Positions 1 to 9,562 are shown, numbered from the stretch's first letter. The stretch: DNA of 64,000 nucleotides from an uncultured Lachnospiraceae bacterium (GCA_910587305.1 CAJUKV010000012.1:23980-87979); one strand, 5' to 3'. Program-made: numbers and translations. Notes: a model not told the origin generated them from the letters alone.

Positions 1-24
1 CGCTTTGCGGCACAAACAATGTGT

Positions 25-131
25 GAAGAATGACCGTCAGGGCATTCTTCTGAGTGTGAAAATAGCTTGCTTTGCAAGCCTTAGTTGTTCTTAGGCGGCG
101 TTTTCTGACGCCTTAGAACTTCTCTTCACAC
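25..131. repeat. Multi-hairpin dispersed repeat, copy 1
   Basis: Three hairpins are visible. Hairpin A pairs GAAGAATG (25-32) with CATTCTTC (43-50). A closing stem GTGTGAA (54-60)/TTCACAC (125-131) encloses hairpin B (GCTTGC 65-70/GCAAGC 74-79) and hairpin C (87-97/109-119, 11 positions with one T-T mismatch). The same element in reverse orientation lies at 33742-33852. Two base pairs of hairpin C differ between copies on both arms, so pairing is kept. It could be an RNA element, a REP/MITE-like repeat or both. The stretch 132-484 holds only a possible tiny ORF and nothing else I recognise. Confidence 0.8.
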
Positions 132-232
132 TTTGCACCCTATTTGTCAGCGTTAATGATAAGTTAGTTTCTATACTTCCCTATCACCATAAACATCAAG
201 GTTTGCGGTACTTTTTTTCGAAGGAAAGGATC

Positions 233-310
233 ATGATGGAAAATATAATGCGAACACAAAAACTCCGAATGAAAAAAATAACCGGTGTAACTGCCTCCCC
301 AGCGGCCTGA
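233..310 (+). CDS. Possible 25-aa peptide ORF
   Basis: A short open frame starts with two ATG codons and is preceded by a good ribosome binding site (AAGGAAAGGA, 221-230). The peptide is basic in its middle (RTQKLRMKK) and has no motif I know. Its stop lies before a short GC-rich stretch with no further long frame. It may be a real small protein, a remnant of a deleted gene or chance. It lies between the structured repeat and the MATE leader, in the otherwise empty first half kilobase. Confidence 0.25.
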   Translation: MMENIMRTQKLRMKKITGVTASPAA

Positions 311-484
311 TAAAGGACAGCCAAAGCGGGAGGCGTCTCCGAATTTTAAATCGAAAGACTATCACAGGAGCGATTTGCTTTTTTGAGCCTTTCTCAGGCC
401 TTTTTCCCATTGCTTATGAAAAATCGGAAAGAGGTGTCAGATTGAAAAATTAGTCTGGCGACTGATTTTATCAATCACAAATTT

Positions 485-531
485 ATGCTTACGCCCAAAT
501 TTGTGGGCTGTTGGAAGCATGGAGGATTAAT
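485..531 (+). promoter_or_regulatory. Hairpin leader before MATE gene (leader family 1)
   Basis: The outer stem ATGCTT (485-490)/AAGCAT (515-520) encloses the inner stem GCCCA (493-497)/TGGGC (504-508) with loop AATTTG. The Shine-Dalgarno GGAGG (521-525) follows the outer stem with no gap. The same arrangement, with different but complementary outer arms, precedes leuC, the response regulator, the ImmA gene and spoIVA. Confidence 0.7.
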
Positions 532-1875
532 ATGAAAAAAGTTGCGGATATGACCCAGGGACGGCCGCTGGGTCTGTTAGTGCGTTTTGCAGTACCCTTG
601 CTGGTTGGCAGCCTGTGCCAGCTATTGTACACCACGGCGGACAGTGCGGTAGTCGGCCAGATGCTCGGGGTCAATGCCTTTGCGGCAGTGGGGGCCTGCG
701 GGTTTTTAAGCTGGCTGGTTACCGACATAATACTTGGCCTGACGCAGGGGTTTGGAATCCTTTTTGGCCAGTTGTTTGGAAAGAAACAGTGGCCGCTATT
801 AAGACAGGCAATTACTGCAACAGTGGTAATCGGGCTGGGCGTCGGCGCGGTAATGACTGTGATTGGCCTGATGACCACAGAGGCCGTACTGCGCCTGATG
901 AACACGCCGGAGAGCATTCTGCCCCTTGCCGTGAGTTATTTACAGGTACTGTTTTGCGGTATTCTCGTAACCATGTTTAACCGGCTGGCATTTACTCTGC
1001 TTTTGTCTTTGGGGAATAGCCGGACTCCTGTGACAGGGAACATCGTCTCATGTGTTCTGAACATTATCCTTGATATTATATTGGTTGGAGCGCTGGAATG
1101 GGGTGTACGGGGAGCTGCCGTGGCCACTGTGCTGGCCCAGTTTGCCTGTCTCGTATATTGTTTGATAAAACTGCTGGATATTCCTGAGTTAAGGCCGATG
1201 GATTTGCGGCCGTCTTTGGCGCTTATGGGAAAACTGCTGCGCTTGGGCGGACCGCTGGCTTTTCGTAACGGAGTGATTTCCCTGGGCGGGCTGTTTGTAC
1301 AGTCTGCCATAAATGGATATGGTACGCTTTTTGTGGCTGGCATGGCCGTAGTAGAAAAATATTTTGGCCTGCTTAATTTACCGGGCGATGCTTTAGAGGG
1401 AGCTTTCGCAAATTTCAGCGCTCAAAACTACGGCGCCGGCCGCTTGGATCGGTTCAAGGAAGGTTTGAGATGCAGTGTGCTGCTGGCACTGGCCTGTTGG
1501 GGAGTGATAGCCGTGGGGGTGCTTGGTTGGGGCCGGGAGCTTCTTGGCCTGCTGGTTTCCGGCAGTCCTGAAGAACTGGAATTGCTTTTAAATGTGGGGT
1601 GTGAGTATTTGACAGTGCTGGTTCTAAGCATACCGATGATGTACCTGCTTTGCCTGTACCGATCGGGTTTGGAGGGAATGGGAAACGTCCTTGCGCCCAC
1701 TTTCTCCGGCTTTATGGAGCTGGGCATGCGTATCATGGCGATTCTGTTTTTACCAAAGCTGCTGGGCCGGTGGGCCATATACATAGCCAACCCGCTTGGA
1801 TGGTTGAGTGCGTTGCTCCTGCTGGCGTTTTCCTACTATCGGGTGTATCGGCAGAAATCAGGAAAACGGGGATAA
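532..1875 (+). CDS. MATE-family multidrug/cation exporter
   Basis: A 447-residue, very hydrophobic protein of MATE-family size. The N-terminus (LLVRFAVPLLVGSLCQLLY, then TADSAVVGQMLG) matches the first MATE helix and the conserved pattern after it. About 12 membrane spans can be counted. The family exports drugs or metabolites from the cytoplasm using sodium or proton gradients; the substrate here cannot be told. I chose ATG 532 because GGAGG lies 6 bases upstream, rather than the TTG at 511 inside the leader. The gene is followed after about 30 bases by the RNA methylase gene on the same strand. It carries the family 1 hairpin leader. Confidence 0.88.
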   Translation: MKKVADMTQGRPLGLLVRFAVPLLVGSLCQLLYTTADSAVVGQMLGVNAFAAVGACGFLSWLVTDIILGLTQGFGILFGQLFGKKQWPLLRQAITATVVIGLGVGAVMTVIGLMTTEAVLRLMNTPESILPLAVSYLQVLFCGILVTMFNRLAFTLLLSLGNSRTPVTGNIVSCVLNIILDIILVGALEWGVRGAAVATVLAQFACLVYCLIKLLDIPELRPMDLRPSLALMGKLLRLGGPLAFRNGVISLGGLFVQSAINGYGTLFVAGMAVVEKYFGLLNLPGDALEGAFANFSAQNYGAGRLDRFKEGLRCSVLLALACWGVIAVGVLGWGRELLGLLVSGSPEELELLLNVGCEYLTVLVLSIPMMYLLCLYRSGLEGMGNVLAPTFSGFMELGMRIMAILFLPKLLGRWAIYIANPLGWLSALLLLAFSYYRVYRQKSGKRG

Positions 1876-1906
1876 GCAAAGCTTGCGGTATGCAGGGGGA
1901 ATAAAA

Positions 1907-2728
1907 ATGAAGGAAACAAAAATATTCAGTAAGAACAGCATCTTTCAAAAATTTGAAGTACTAAAAACAAACCGGAATAAACGCTACCGGTACAATGAAT
2001 TTCTGGTTGAAGGGGTTCGCAGCCTTAACGAGGCGGTAAAGAACAATTGGAAAATTAATTCTTTTCTTTATGATAAAAATAATCTTTCCGACTGGGCGGC
2101 AAATATGATAAGCAAGGTAAATACGGATTTAAATTATTGCCTGACACCGGAACTTATGAAAGCGTTAAGCGGAAAGGGAGATACCTCGGAATTAATGGCG
2201 GTAATCGAAATGCGAAAGGACAAACTTGAGAATGTTATGCTTTCCGAAAATCCTTTTATAGTTTTGTTTGACCGTCCGTCAAACAAGGGAAATCTTGGTA
2301 CTATGATACGCTCGTGTGATGCTATGGGAGCGGATATGCTTATCATTACCGGCCATTCGGTGGATTTATACGACACGGACGTGGTGGTTTCGGCAATGGG
2401 TTCATTTTTTAATCTGCCTGTTGTCAGAATTTCCGACAATAAGGTGTTGTTTGATTATATCGACGAATTGAAAAACAGATATACCAATTTTATGACAATC
2501 GGGACTACGGCGCACAGGGAAAATCCTGTTTACTCCGTCGATCTGACTTGTCCGCTTATGTTGATGATGGGAAATGAAACGATGGGATTAAACAGGGCAT
2601 TTAAGGATTATTGTGACATGCTTTGTACGATTCCAATGTCTGAAAAATCTTATGCCACATCATTTAATGTAAGTTGCGCCGCTTCAATACTGATGTATGA
2701 AATTGCAAGGCAAAGAGGAGGGAAATAG
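1907..2728 (+). CDS. TrmH/SpoU-family RNA 2'-O-methyltransferase
   Basis: A 273-residue protein of the SpoU (SPOUT) class, which methylates ribose 2'-OH in rRNA or tRNA using S-adenosylmethionine. All three family motifs are visible: NLGTMIRSCDAMG (about 129-141), LMMGNETMGL (about 219-228) and IPMSEKSYATSFNVSCAA (about 242-259), which form the knotted AdoMet site. The N-terminal 100 residues match the usual substrate-binding region (FLVEGVRSLNEA). ATG 1907 is chosen because AGGGGGA lies just upstream; the frame extends further up without a better start. The target RNA is unknown. It probably shares a transcript with the MATE gene. Confidence 0.88.
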   Translation: MKETKIFSKNSIFQKFEVLKTNRNKRYRYNEFLVEGVRSLNEAVKNNWKINSFLYDKNNLSDWAANMISKVNTDLNYCLTPELMKALSGKGDTSELMAVIEMRKDKLENVMLSENPFIVLFDRPSNKGNLGTMIRSCDAMGADMLIITGHSVDLYDTDVVVSAMGSFFNLPVVRISDNKVLFDYIDELKNRYTNFMTIGTTAHRENPVYSVDLTCPLMLMMGNETMGLNRAFKDYCDMLCTIPMSEKSYATSFNVSCAASILMYEIARQRGGK

Positions 2729-2756
2729 TGTTTTTTGCCTGTTGGAAGAATTCATT

Positions 2757-2784
2757 TTGCTTTTCAGGAAATGTTTGCTATACT
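2757..2784 (+). promoter_or_regulatory. Candidate sigma-A promoter for the flagellin gene
   Basis: TTGCTT (2757-2762), a 16-base spacer and TATACT (2779-2784). This leaves a 5' untranslated region of about 150 bases, with a CCACAAATTGTGG palindrome near 2852-2864. No convincing sigma-28 (TAAA/GCCGATAA) promoter was seen, which is unusual for a flagellin. Confidence 0.5.
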
Positions 2785-2938
2785 AAATATACGGTATTAA
2801 ATACATAATCATGCCAAAGCGTGTTTGAAAATTCATTTGGGCCAAAACTTCCACAAATTGTGGCGTACATATTGTACACATCTGACAGAAAGCAACTTTG
2901 AAGCGCGCTCCGGTCAAAATGCAGGGAGGCTGTTATAT

Positions 2939-5900
2939 ATGAATATATCCATACAAAATAATTTATTAGCGATGAATGCCAACAGACAGTATAAAATAAA
3001 TACGGTCAATTATGCCAAAACGACGGAAAAAACCTCGTCAGGATACCGAATCAACCGCGCCGCGGACGATGCGTCAGGACTTGCCATTTCCGAAAAAATG
3101 CGCAGGCAGATCAGAGGGCTGAATCAGGGCACGCTCAATGCCCGGGACGGCATATCCTGGGTGCAGACAGGTGACGGTACCTTAAATGAAGCCCATGAAA
3201 TACTGCACAGGATGACGCAGCTTTCCGTCAAATCTTTGAATGAAACCTGTACCGACGATGATCGGGAAATGATGCAGGCGGAGTTTGATCAGCTGCAGTC
3301 TGAGATTGATAAATTAACCGACAGCGCCACATTTAACCAAAAACATATTTTTCAGGAGCATGAGAACCCTTATTATCAGTTTGAAGGAAGTGCCGTGTGG
3401 CTGCAGGATCAGCGCCATGTGATTACGGACGGTGCAAACGACCTGACCGTGGAATACCGGATTCTGGAATCAGACACGCCCACAACTAAAACAATCACCG
3501 TGCCGGCCGGCGTATATACCACACAGGCGCTGATTGACGAGATTGATACGGCGCTGGAGAACGCGGGGCTTATCGAGGAAGGGGTTGTGCTTGAATATAC
3601 CGGGGACGGACGCTGCAACCTCAATCTGGAAGGCGGCGAGAAGATTGACAATGTTTCCGGCGGCCTTTCCTACCTGCTCTATGACAGCTTTGGGGGAGGC
3701 AGTCTGGGCGCTCTGATAGGCACCACAATATTTCAGACGGAAAATTCCCGGCTGCCCATTGCCGCCGGCTATAACGATGAGATGTCCTTTACGGTGGTCA
3801 ACACCGACGGAAGCTCACATCCGGTTTCGATTAAAATTCCTGCGGGCAATTATAACCGGGATGAGCTGTTGACCATCCTGCAGGACGAACTTGATAAGAC
3901 GCCCGGCAACACCGTGAAGGCGACAAAACATGGCACGGGCATCAGGCTTGCCAGCGAAGAAAGCATTATCACCGGCTTTAAAGGCAATATGTTTAAAATT
4001 GATACCGGAGAATATACCTACACTTCCGTCTTCTACGACAATGTGCAGGAAAGTGAGGTCAGGTTTACCCCCGGCAAGTTTACCGGCGCGGCAATCCTCC
4101 CCACACCATACCACTCCACGGGCAGTCAATATCCGGAGAATCAGCTTTTTGATATCCGCAAAGGGGTAAACGATACATTGGTGCTAAAGCCCAATGGAGT
4201 GACACAGGAGACGGTTATCACAATCCCTGAGAAGCAGTATAACATGAGTGAAATGGTTGCCTTTCTCAATGGTCAGATGACGCCTCTGGGCCTGAAAGTG
4301 AGCCAGTACAGCAACAGCAACGGAAATTTTCAGGGGATTACCATTGAGTCCACAGAAAAAGGCATTACAAGCGCAGTGGGTTTTATACCGGAAAAGTGCA
4401 CTGCCTACGAGACTCTTTTCGTCCGTCACTCGTATAAGGTGCCGGACCGCGGCGCTGCCTACGACAATGAAACAAAGGCGGATGTAACGGCCCTGTTAAA
4501 AAGCGGAAGCAACTATGTGGTGGACGGAGCCTCCACGCTTCCTCTCAATATCGTAAAGGGTACAAATGATCAGTTCAAGTTGACGCTGAACAATACTTCC
4601 ACCTATATCATCACTTTAGATGCGGGCGAATATAAAACCGCAGATGAAATCAGGGCCGCTATAGATAAACAGCTCAACGGAAGTTCCGCTCCCAGCGGTT
4701 ATAAAGGGCTTTTAGAAGTAAGCCTGACTGCGGATAATAAGATATTGCTTCAGGGAAACCGCTCGGTAGATTTGATTACCGTGGGGAAAGTCGATGGCAA
4801 TAGCGGATATGAGGATATTTTTGTAGGGCAAAAGAAGATAACGCAATATTCGCCTCCGCAGCATACCACTGTCACCAATACCAATGCCATTTTGCCTGAC
4901 GGCACGGTAAAGGTAACGTCCTCCCAAAAGAATATGGTAGTTTGGATAGACGGCGAACCGAAAAATGTTACTTTGCCCGTGGGCGACCATGTGTCCCAGA
5001 AGGATATCCTGGACAAAATCAACGATTCGCTAAAGGATACAAAGGCGCCGAATACCTTTTATAACGTAAATGTGACGGGCGAAAATAAAAATTTACATTT
5101 TACGGTTCCCACACATAAGAGCGAGATTCTCTATCCGGGCCTTCCGTCTAATTTCAGTGCAAAAGGAACATATAAGGGAGATCCTCAGGGCGTAGCCGGC
5201 GGATACCAGGAGAATAAACCGGCGTCATTGACCGTTTCGAAAACGCTGCCGGATACAATCACGATCACAGGCTCCAACAAACATTTTGCGTGCACCCTGA
5301 ACGGATTAGGCGGAAGCGAGCGAAAAGAAATTGCGTTTGACCTTCCGGAAAAGACCTATACCCGTGACGAACTGGTGGCAAATTTGCAGGCGCAGATAAA
5401 TGCACAGTGCGGTGCAGGGCCGGAGAAGTACGGCGGCCTTAAGGTTTCGCTTAATTCCGCCAATTGTCTGGTATTTACCGCCGGCCTTATAGGCGGCAAC
5501 GGCGCGGAAGGCCGTGGGGATACCACACAGGTTCTAAGCAGTCCGGCTGCCAGCTCCTTCCTGAAAGGGTTGTATGAGCAGAAGTCTCCGGCTTCCATTG
5601 TCTTAGGGGATTATTATGGAAAAGGAACAATCAAATATCCTGTGGACTTTGGCGGCGGTCAATCCTTTACTTTCCAGCTAAAGACCCCGTCCGATCAGAG
5701 CCAGCGGGATGTAACCGTGCCTCTGGCCGGTTCCTATAACAATGGGACAGAGCTGGCCGAGTATATTTCACAACAATTATCCGCCTATGGAATTCCTGTC
5801 AAGGCGTCCGCCAGTGGAAATCAGTTAAAACTTACCACCACGGAAGGCAGTAACGGTTACGAGCTTTCCTTTGACTCAAGGAAGGCCGGCAATGCGGCGG

Positions 5901-7933
5901 ACAGTATGTTTGGCGGAGACGCCCATAAACTGGAATACACTACGGGCGCGGCGGCTACCATAGGCTGTAATGTACAGGACAGCTTTGAAATTGACGCCTC
6001 CCATAACGAATTTATTATCAACATTGACGGTGCGCCTCATAAAGTGATTTTGGATGGCGGGACTTATGACTTAAATCGGCTGGTCACAGAATTGAACGGA
6101 AAGCTTGGCGGCGTGGCGAATGTGAGTGCCGATGGGAAGCGCCTTCATTTTGAGACAAAATCGCAAAACGGGACGAACTCAAAGATTCAAATACAATATG
6201 GAACAGGCGGTTCTTCCATGATTCGGATTTTTGGAGAGCATGTAGTTCCGGGCGCCACCGCCTCTTTTAATAAGGATGGATACTTAGAAATTACAAGGAA
6301 TGCTCCCGGCGGTATCGTGCAGGTAGACTCCAATTCCGGCGGCCCTTTCCAGCTCCCCAAAACGGATATTTCCTATCCTGATATAACGAAGGGATTCCAT
6401 TCCAATATGCATTCCTATATTCAGGGGATGCCTGTCAGTCTGAACGGTAATGGTAAGGTGGCAATCAACCAATGGAATAAAGAGCTTACCTTGCGATATA
6501 CCACGAATTATACCGGCACATCCAGCTTGTATGGAAGCAAATCCGTCACCCTGGATGAAGGGGAATACACCCTGAAAGAACTTGCCGCCGCCCTGGAGGC
6601 AAAGCTTGGCTCCGAATTCCATGTACTGGAAAAGGATGGTGGGATTCGCATCGAAGCGGCCAATCCGGGCAGCACCTTCCGTTTCAGACCGAGCCCTGCT
6701 TCGTCCGGGCAGCCGGATTGCTCCGGAGGCTTTTATAAGCAAATCCTCTGCTCGCCGGGACAGAACATGCAGGAAGGCAAAGCCGTGGACAGCCCCGGAG
6801 GGCAGACCCTCCATCCGGCTTATGTTATGGGAAGAAAGGACATTAAGCATCAAATAACGAATATTCAACGGGGCGTCAATGATGGTCTGGGGATGGAATT
6901 TACGCTGGGCGGGCAGACATATCCCCTTTCCATGACGCTTGATCCGGGTTCTTATACTTCGGACGCGTTGCTTGCCCAGGTTCAGGAAAAGCTGGATGAA
7001 GCGCTGGTTAAGGCCGGACTCAAAAAGGGGCTTATTGAGGCGGGAATCGGTGGCTTTAACACCGGGGTTGCCGGCTCCAACGACGATAATGCCCTGCATT
7101 TTATTCTCTCCACAAAGATATCACTCCCCGAGAACAGCGCGGGGCGCTGTGTGATTGAGGCTGTCAGCGGTACTGCGGCTTTCAGCATCTTTTATCAGAC
7201 GGAAGGAGATATTTCCAGAGCTTACATAGAAGGCACGAAGGATTTGAGTAACGGCGTCAAGATTACGGATAAGAACGGGGAATTGTCTTTTCAGGTGGAT
7301 GGCCAGGACTATACCGTACAGATTCCGCCAAAGGACGGCGGCGGCTCTTACGCGCCGGATGAGCTTGTGGAGAAACTGAACGAACTGTTAAAAAAAGACT
7401 CTATTCCGCTCAGCGCATCCATAGAGGACGGAAAGCTGCATCTTTTGCACACAAAATTTGGAACGCATACCATAGGGAATATTTCAGGTTCCGCCAAGAA
7501 CGTTCTGTTCTTTACGGAATCCGGCAGCAAGGAAATAGACCGCGGGATTTCCGTACAGCTTAGCAGCATCCTGAACGACCGGATACGGATAGAGCGGCCG
7601 GTAGTGACTACTGTCTCCATAGGAATTAATTCCGTACTGGTTTCCAAAACCAAATATGCAAACAAAGCGCTGAAACGGTTGAAGAAGGCAACGCAGCGGA
7701 TTTCGGAGATACGTTCTTACTTCGGCTCCATGCAGAACCGATTAGAACACGCCGTCAACAACAATGAGAATAAGTCGGAGAAAACAACATCGGCGGAATC
7801 CGTCATCAGGGATGCCGATATGTCCCGGGAGCTTGAGACTTATGCGCAGCTGCGTATACTGCAGCAGGCCGACGAAGCGATGATTGCCCAGGCCAACCAG
7901 GTTCAGCAGAGGGTGCTCCAGCTTTTAAGCTGA
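2939..7933 (+). CDS. Giant flagellin with about 11 internal repeats
   Basis: About 1664 residues; ordinary flagellins have 270-550. Residues 1-140 are a normal flagellin D0/D1 N-terminus (INRAADDASGLAISEKMR, then IRGLNQGTLNARDGISWVQT). The last 120 residues are a normal D1/D0 C-terminus ending QQADEAMIAQANQVQQRVL. The middle 1400 residues consist of diverged copies, spaced 115-155 residues, of one module: an N-D/N-x-hydrophobic strand, then a strand ending in x-A/P-G-x-Y, then D/E-E-L and a helix. Copies begin near residues 165, 277, 410, 541, 662, 778, 905, 1020, 1178, 1311 and 1445. The module resembles flagellin 'IN'-type inserts. ATG 2939 has GGGAGG 9 bases upstream. The middle should sit on the outer surface of the filament. 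No other flagellar gene is nearby and no HExxH protease motif was seen. Confidence 0.9.
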   Translation: MNISIQNNLLAMNANRQYKINTVNYAKTTEKTSSGYRINRAADDASGLAISEKMRRQIRGLNQGTLNARDGISWVQTGDGTLNEAHEILHRMTQLSVKSLNETCTDDDREMMQAEFDQLQSEIDKLTDSATFNQKHIFQEHENPYYQFEGSAVWLQDQRHVITDGANDLTVEYRILESDTPTTKTITVPAGVYTTQALIDEIDTALENAGLIEEGVVLEYTGDGRCNLNLEGGEKIDNVSGGLSYLLYDSFGGGSLGALIGTTIFQTENSRLPIAAGYNDEMSFTVVNTDGSSHPVSIKIPAGNYNRDELLTILQDELDKTPGNTVKATKHGTGIRLASEESIITGFKGNMFKIDTGEYTYTSVFYDNVQESEVRFTPGKFTGAAILPTPYHSTGSQYPENQLFDIRKGVNDTLVLKPNGVTQETVITIPEKQYNMSEMVAFLNGQMTPLGLKVSQYSNSNGNFQGITIESTEKGITSAVGFIPEKCTAYETLFVRHSYKVPDRGAAYDNETKADVTALLKSGSNYVVDGASTLPLNIVKGTNDQFKLTLNNTSTYIITLDAGEYKTADEIRAAIDKQLNGSSAPSGYKGLLEVSLTADNKILLQGNRSVDLITVGKVDGNSGYEDIFVGQKKITQYSPPQHTTVTNTNAILPDGTVKVTSSQKNMVVWIDGEPKNVTLPVGDHVSQKDILDKINDSLKDTKAPNTFYNVNVTGENKNLHFTVPTHKSEILYPGLPSNFSAKGTYKGDPQGVAGGYQENKPASLTVSKTLPDTITITGSNKHFACTLNGLGGSERKEIAFDLPEKTYTRDELVANLQAQINAQCGAGPEKYGGLKVSLNSANCLVFTAGLIGGNGAEGRGDTTQVLSSPAASSFLKGLYEQKSPASIVLGDYYGKGTIKYPVDFGGGQSFTFQLKTPSDQSQRDVTVPLAGSYNNGTELAEYISQQLSAYGIPVKASASGNQLKLTTTEGSNGYELSFDSRKAGNAADSMFGGDAHKLEYTTGAAATIGCNVQDSFEIDASHNEFIINIDGAPHKVILDGGTYDLNRLVTELNGKLGGVANVSADGKRLHFETKSQNGTNSKIQIQYGTGGSSMIRIFGEHVVPGATASFNKDGYLEITRNAPGGIVQVDSNSGGPFQLPKTDISYPDITKGFHSNMHSYIQGMPVSLNGNGKVAINQWNKELTLRYTTNYTGTSSLYGSKSVTLDEGEYTLKELAAALEAKLGSEFHVLEKDGGIRIEAANPGSTFRFRPSPASSGQPDCSGGFYKQILCSPGQNMQEGKAVDSPGGQTLHPAYVMGRKDIKHQITNIQRGVNDGLGMEFTLGGQTYPLSMTLDPGSYTSDALLAQVQEKLDEALVKAGLKKGLIEAGIGGFNTGVAGSNDDNALHFILSTKISLPENSAGRCVIEAVSGTAAFSIFYQTEGDISRAYIEGTKDLSNGVKITDKNGELSFQVDGQDYTVQIPPKDGGGSYAPDELVEKLNELLKKDSIPLSASIEDGKLHLLHTKFGTHTIGNISGSAKNVLFFTESGSKEIDRGISVQLSSILNDRIRIERPVVTTVSIGINSVLVSKTKYANKALKRLKKATQRISEIRSYFGSMQNRLEHAVNNNENKSEKTTSAESVIRDADMSRELETYAQLRILQQADEAMIAQANQVQQRVLQLLS

Positions 7934-8088
7934 CGCTCCCGGCGGTTATGTAATGATATAAATTTTTATAGACATTTAACCGATATTAATTTACAATAAA
8001 GAAGAATTTGATTGAAAATAAAAATTTTACCCATTAGGTTTTATACTGCGTCAGATAATTAACAGGAACTAATGGTCGGAGGATTAAG

Positions 8089-8727
8089 ATGAGTGAAGAA
8101 AGTAAGATAATTTATTGTACACAATGTGGAAAGGAAAATGCCGTTACTTCTAAATTTTGCAGCAATTGCGGCACAAAATTAGAACAGCCTTCTTTGCAGG
8201 AGGAAAAAGATTTTTTCGGTTCAGCGGGCGGTTTTTCAGGAGAAAAAACTTCAGGGGATACTGCTGCTAACGTTTATGAGAGAATAACGGATGCGGAAGA
8301 AGAAAAACCGGCGTCTCCTTATCAGGAAGAAATAAAGATAAATTATGGGAATGCACAGTCAGGCTATTATAGCAGTGATAATACAGGAAGTTCCTATTAC
8401 GACTCGCAGTCGGCCCAATACTATGGAGGAAGTCAGGAAGAGGAAAAGCAAGGAGGCGGAAACATTGGCTTTGCAATTGCCTCTCTGGTCTGTGGTATTA
8501 TTTCCCTGGTTTGCTGCTGTCTTGGCTTTTTCAGCGCCGTGCTGGGGATTGCAGCAATTGTTCTTGGCATTATTACGCTTTGTTTTAAATATGATGGCAA
8601 GGGAATGGCGATTGCAGGTATTATAACAGGCGGACTTGCTTTGGTATTTGTTATTTTTGCGATGATTATAGGGAGTACGTCCGCATACAATGACATGCTT
8701 GAGCAGATTGCAAATGATCTTTATTAA
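8089..8727 (+). CDS. Zinc-ribbon membrane protein (DUF4190-like C-terminus)
   Basis: A 212-residue protein. Cys10, 13, 24 and 27 (CTQCG, then CSNCG) form a short zinc ribbon. Residues 35-120 are polar, rich in Ser, Tyr, Gln and Glu, and probably disordered. Two membrane segments follow (about 127-160 and 164-190) in the pattern of DUF4190 proteins (IASLVCGIISLVCCCLG, then GMAIAGIITGG). Function is unknown for this common Firmicute architecture. GGAGG at 8079-8083 supports ATG 8089. It heads a run of three small membrane-protein genes with tight spacing. Confidence 0.8.
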   Translation: MSEESKIIYCTQCGKENAVTSKFCSNCGTKLEQPSLQEEKDFFGSAGGFSGEKTSGDTAANVYERITDAEEEKPASPYQEEIKINYGNAQSGYYSSDNTGSSYYDSQSAQYYGGSQEEEKQGGGNIGFAIASLVCGIISLVCCCLGFFSAVLGIAAIVLGIITLCFKYDGKGMAIAGIITGGLALVFVIFAMIIGSTSAYNDMLEQIANDLY

Positions 8728-9163
8728 ATCTTCGCCGGGCGGTAAGTATCGTGCGGATGAATTTTTTTACCGGATAGGGAAGATAGTCTGGCTGCCATTT
8801 TGTCTTACAGGCATTTGGTTTTCTCACGGCGGATATGATTCTCTCAAAGGATGGATGATGTGTGCCATTCGGGAAAAATGTGGTTTGCCATGTCCGGGAT
8901 GCGGCATAACCAGGGCTTTTTACTATTTGTTCCAGGGAAATCTATGGGAGAGCTTTCGACTTAACCCAACGGTTATTTTTGGGGTCTTGGCGTATTTACA
9001 TTTCATGTCCGTTTATTTTTACCGCAGTCATGTGAGCGGTACTATCCGGGGAAGAGAAATAAGGATTCCCTTTTATGCATATACGGCCGTTACGGTTATG
9101 CTGATTCAATGGGCGGTTAAAATAGTCAATATTTTTTATCTTGCTTCGGAACGGATGTGGTAA
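8714..9163 (+). CDS. DUF2752 membrane protein
   Basis: About 149 residues with two to three membrane segments. The signature CPGCGITRAFYYLFQGN with a preceding Cys-rich turn (EKCGLPCPGCG) is diagnostic for DUF2752, a family with no known function. The start is uncertain: ATG 8714 overlaps the end of the preceding gene by 14 bases, and ATG 8690 in the same frame would overlap by 38. Neither has a clear Shine-Dalgarno, so translational coupling is likely. Confidence 0.75.
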   Translation: MIFIKSSPGGKYRADEFFYRIGKIVWLPFCLTGIWFSHGGYDSLKGWMMCAIREKCGLPCPGCGITRAFYYLFQGNLWESFRLNPTVIFGVLAYLHFMSVYFYRSHVSGTIRGREIRIPFYAYTAVTVMLIQWAVKIVNIFYLASERMW

Positions 9164-9210
9164 GCTTTACCGATAGACATATACTGATACGACAAGGAGA
9201 ACAGAGGATT

Positions 9211-9477
9211 ATGAATGCGAAGACAACCGGTATTGTGGCATATTTTTCCTGGATTGGCCTTGGGGTTGCCATTCTTGCGGGAGATAGGGAAGGGGCTAAA
9301 TTCCATATTAATCAGTCCCTTGTGATTTGGCTGTTTTCACTGCTGAGACATATTGCCGGCGTAGGATGGATATGGGGTATTTTTATTTTGATTTGCTGGA
9401 TTATGGGGCTGGCTGCCGCAATTAATCAGGAGGAAAAAGAGGTTCCTTTGATTGGTAATATCAGAATATTAAAGTAG
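9211..9477 (+). CDS. Small membrane protein, DUF4870-like
   Basis: About 88 residues with three hydrophobic segments. The text GIVAYFSWIGLGVAILAGD followed by a segment starting FHINQSLVIWL resembles DUF4870/Tic20-like small membrane proteins. ATG 9211 is supported by GACAAGGAGA and AGAGGATT just upstream; the open frame extends to 9157 without a better site. It is third in the zinc-ribbon/DUF2752 run and is followed by a hairpin at 9563-9585. Function unknown. Confidence 0.7.
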   Translation: MNAKTTGIVAYFSWIGLGVAILAGDREGAKFHINQSLVIWLFSLLRHIAGVGWIWGIFILICWIMGLAAAINQEEKEVPLIGNIRILK

Positions 9478-9562
9478 CTTATGAAGCCGGCGAATTTCTT
9501 ACGACTATGCATATTTTGGATCAAAGGCGTTATTTCAGAAATTTCTTTCAGCTAAATTCAAC

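Noticed and set aside
25..131. tRNA-like gene, because of the cloverleaf form
   Set aside because: Arm lengths and conserved tRNA bases (GGTTCRA, CCA-end acceptor) do not fit.
2134..2439. A frame opposite the RNA methylase gene
   Set aside because: The plus-strand protein has all three SpoU motifs; the opposite frame has none and no ribosome site.
6284..7099. A 271-codon frame antisense to the flagellin gene
   Set aside because: It lies wholly inside a clear, repeat-rich coding region on the other strand and matches nothing; it is a composition shadow.
2939..7933. Protease-bearing flagellin (flagellinolysin)
   Set aside because: No HExxH motif was found in the central region.
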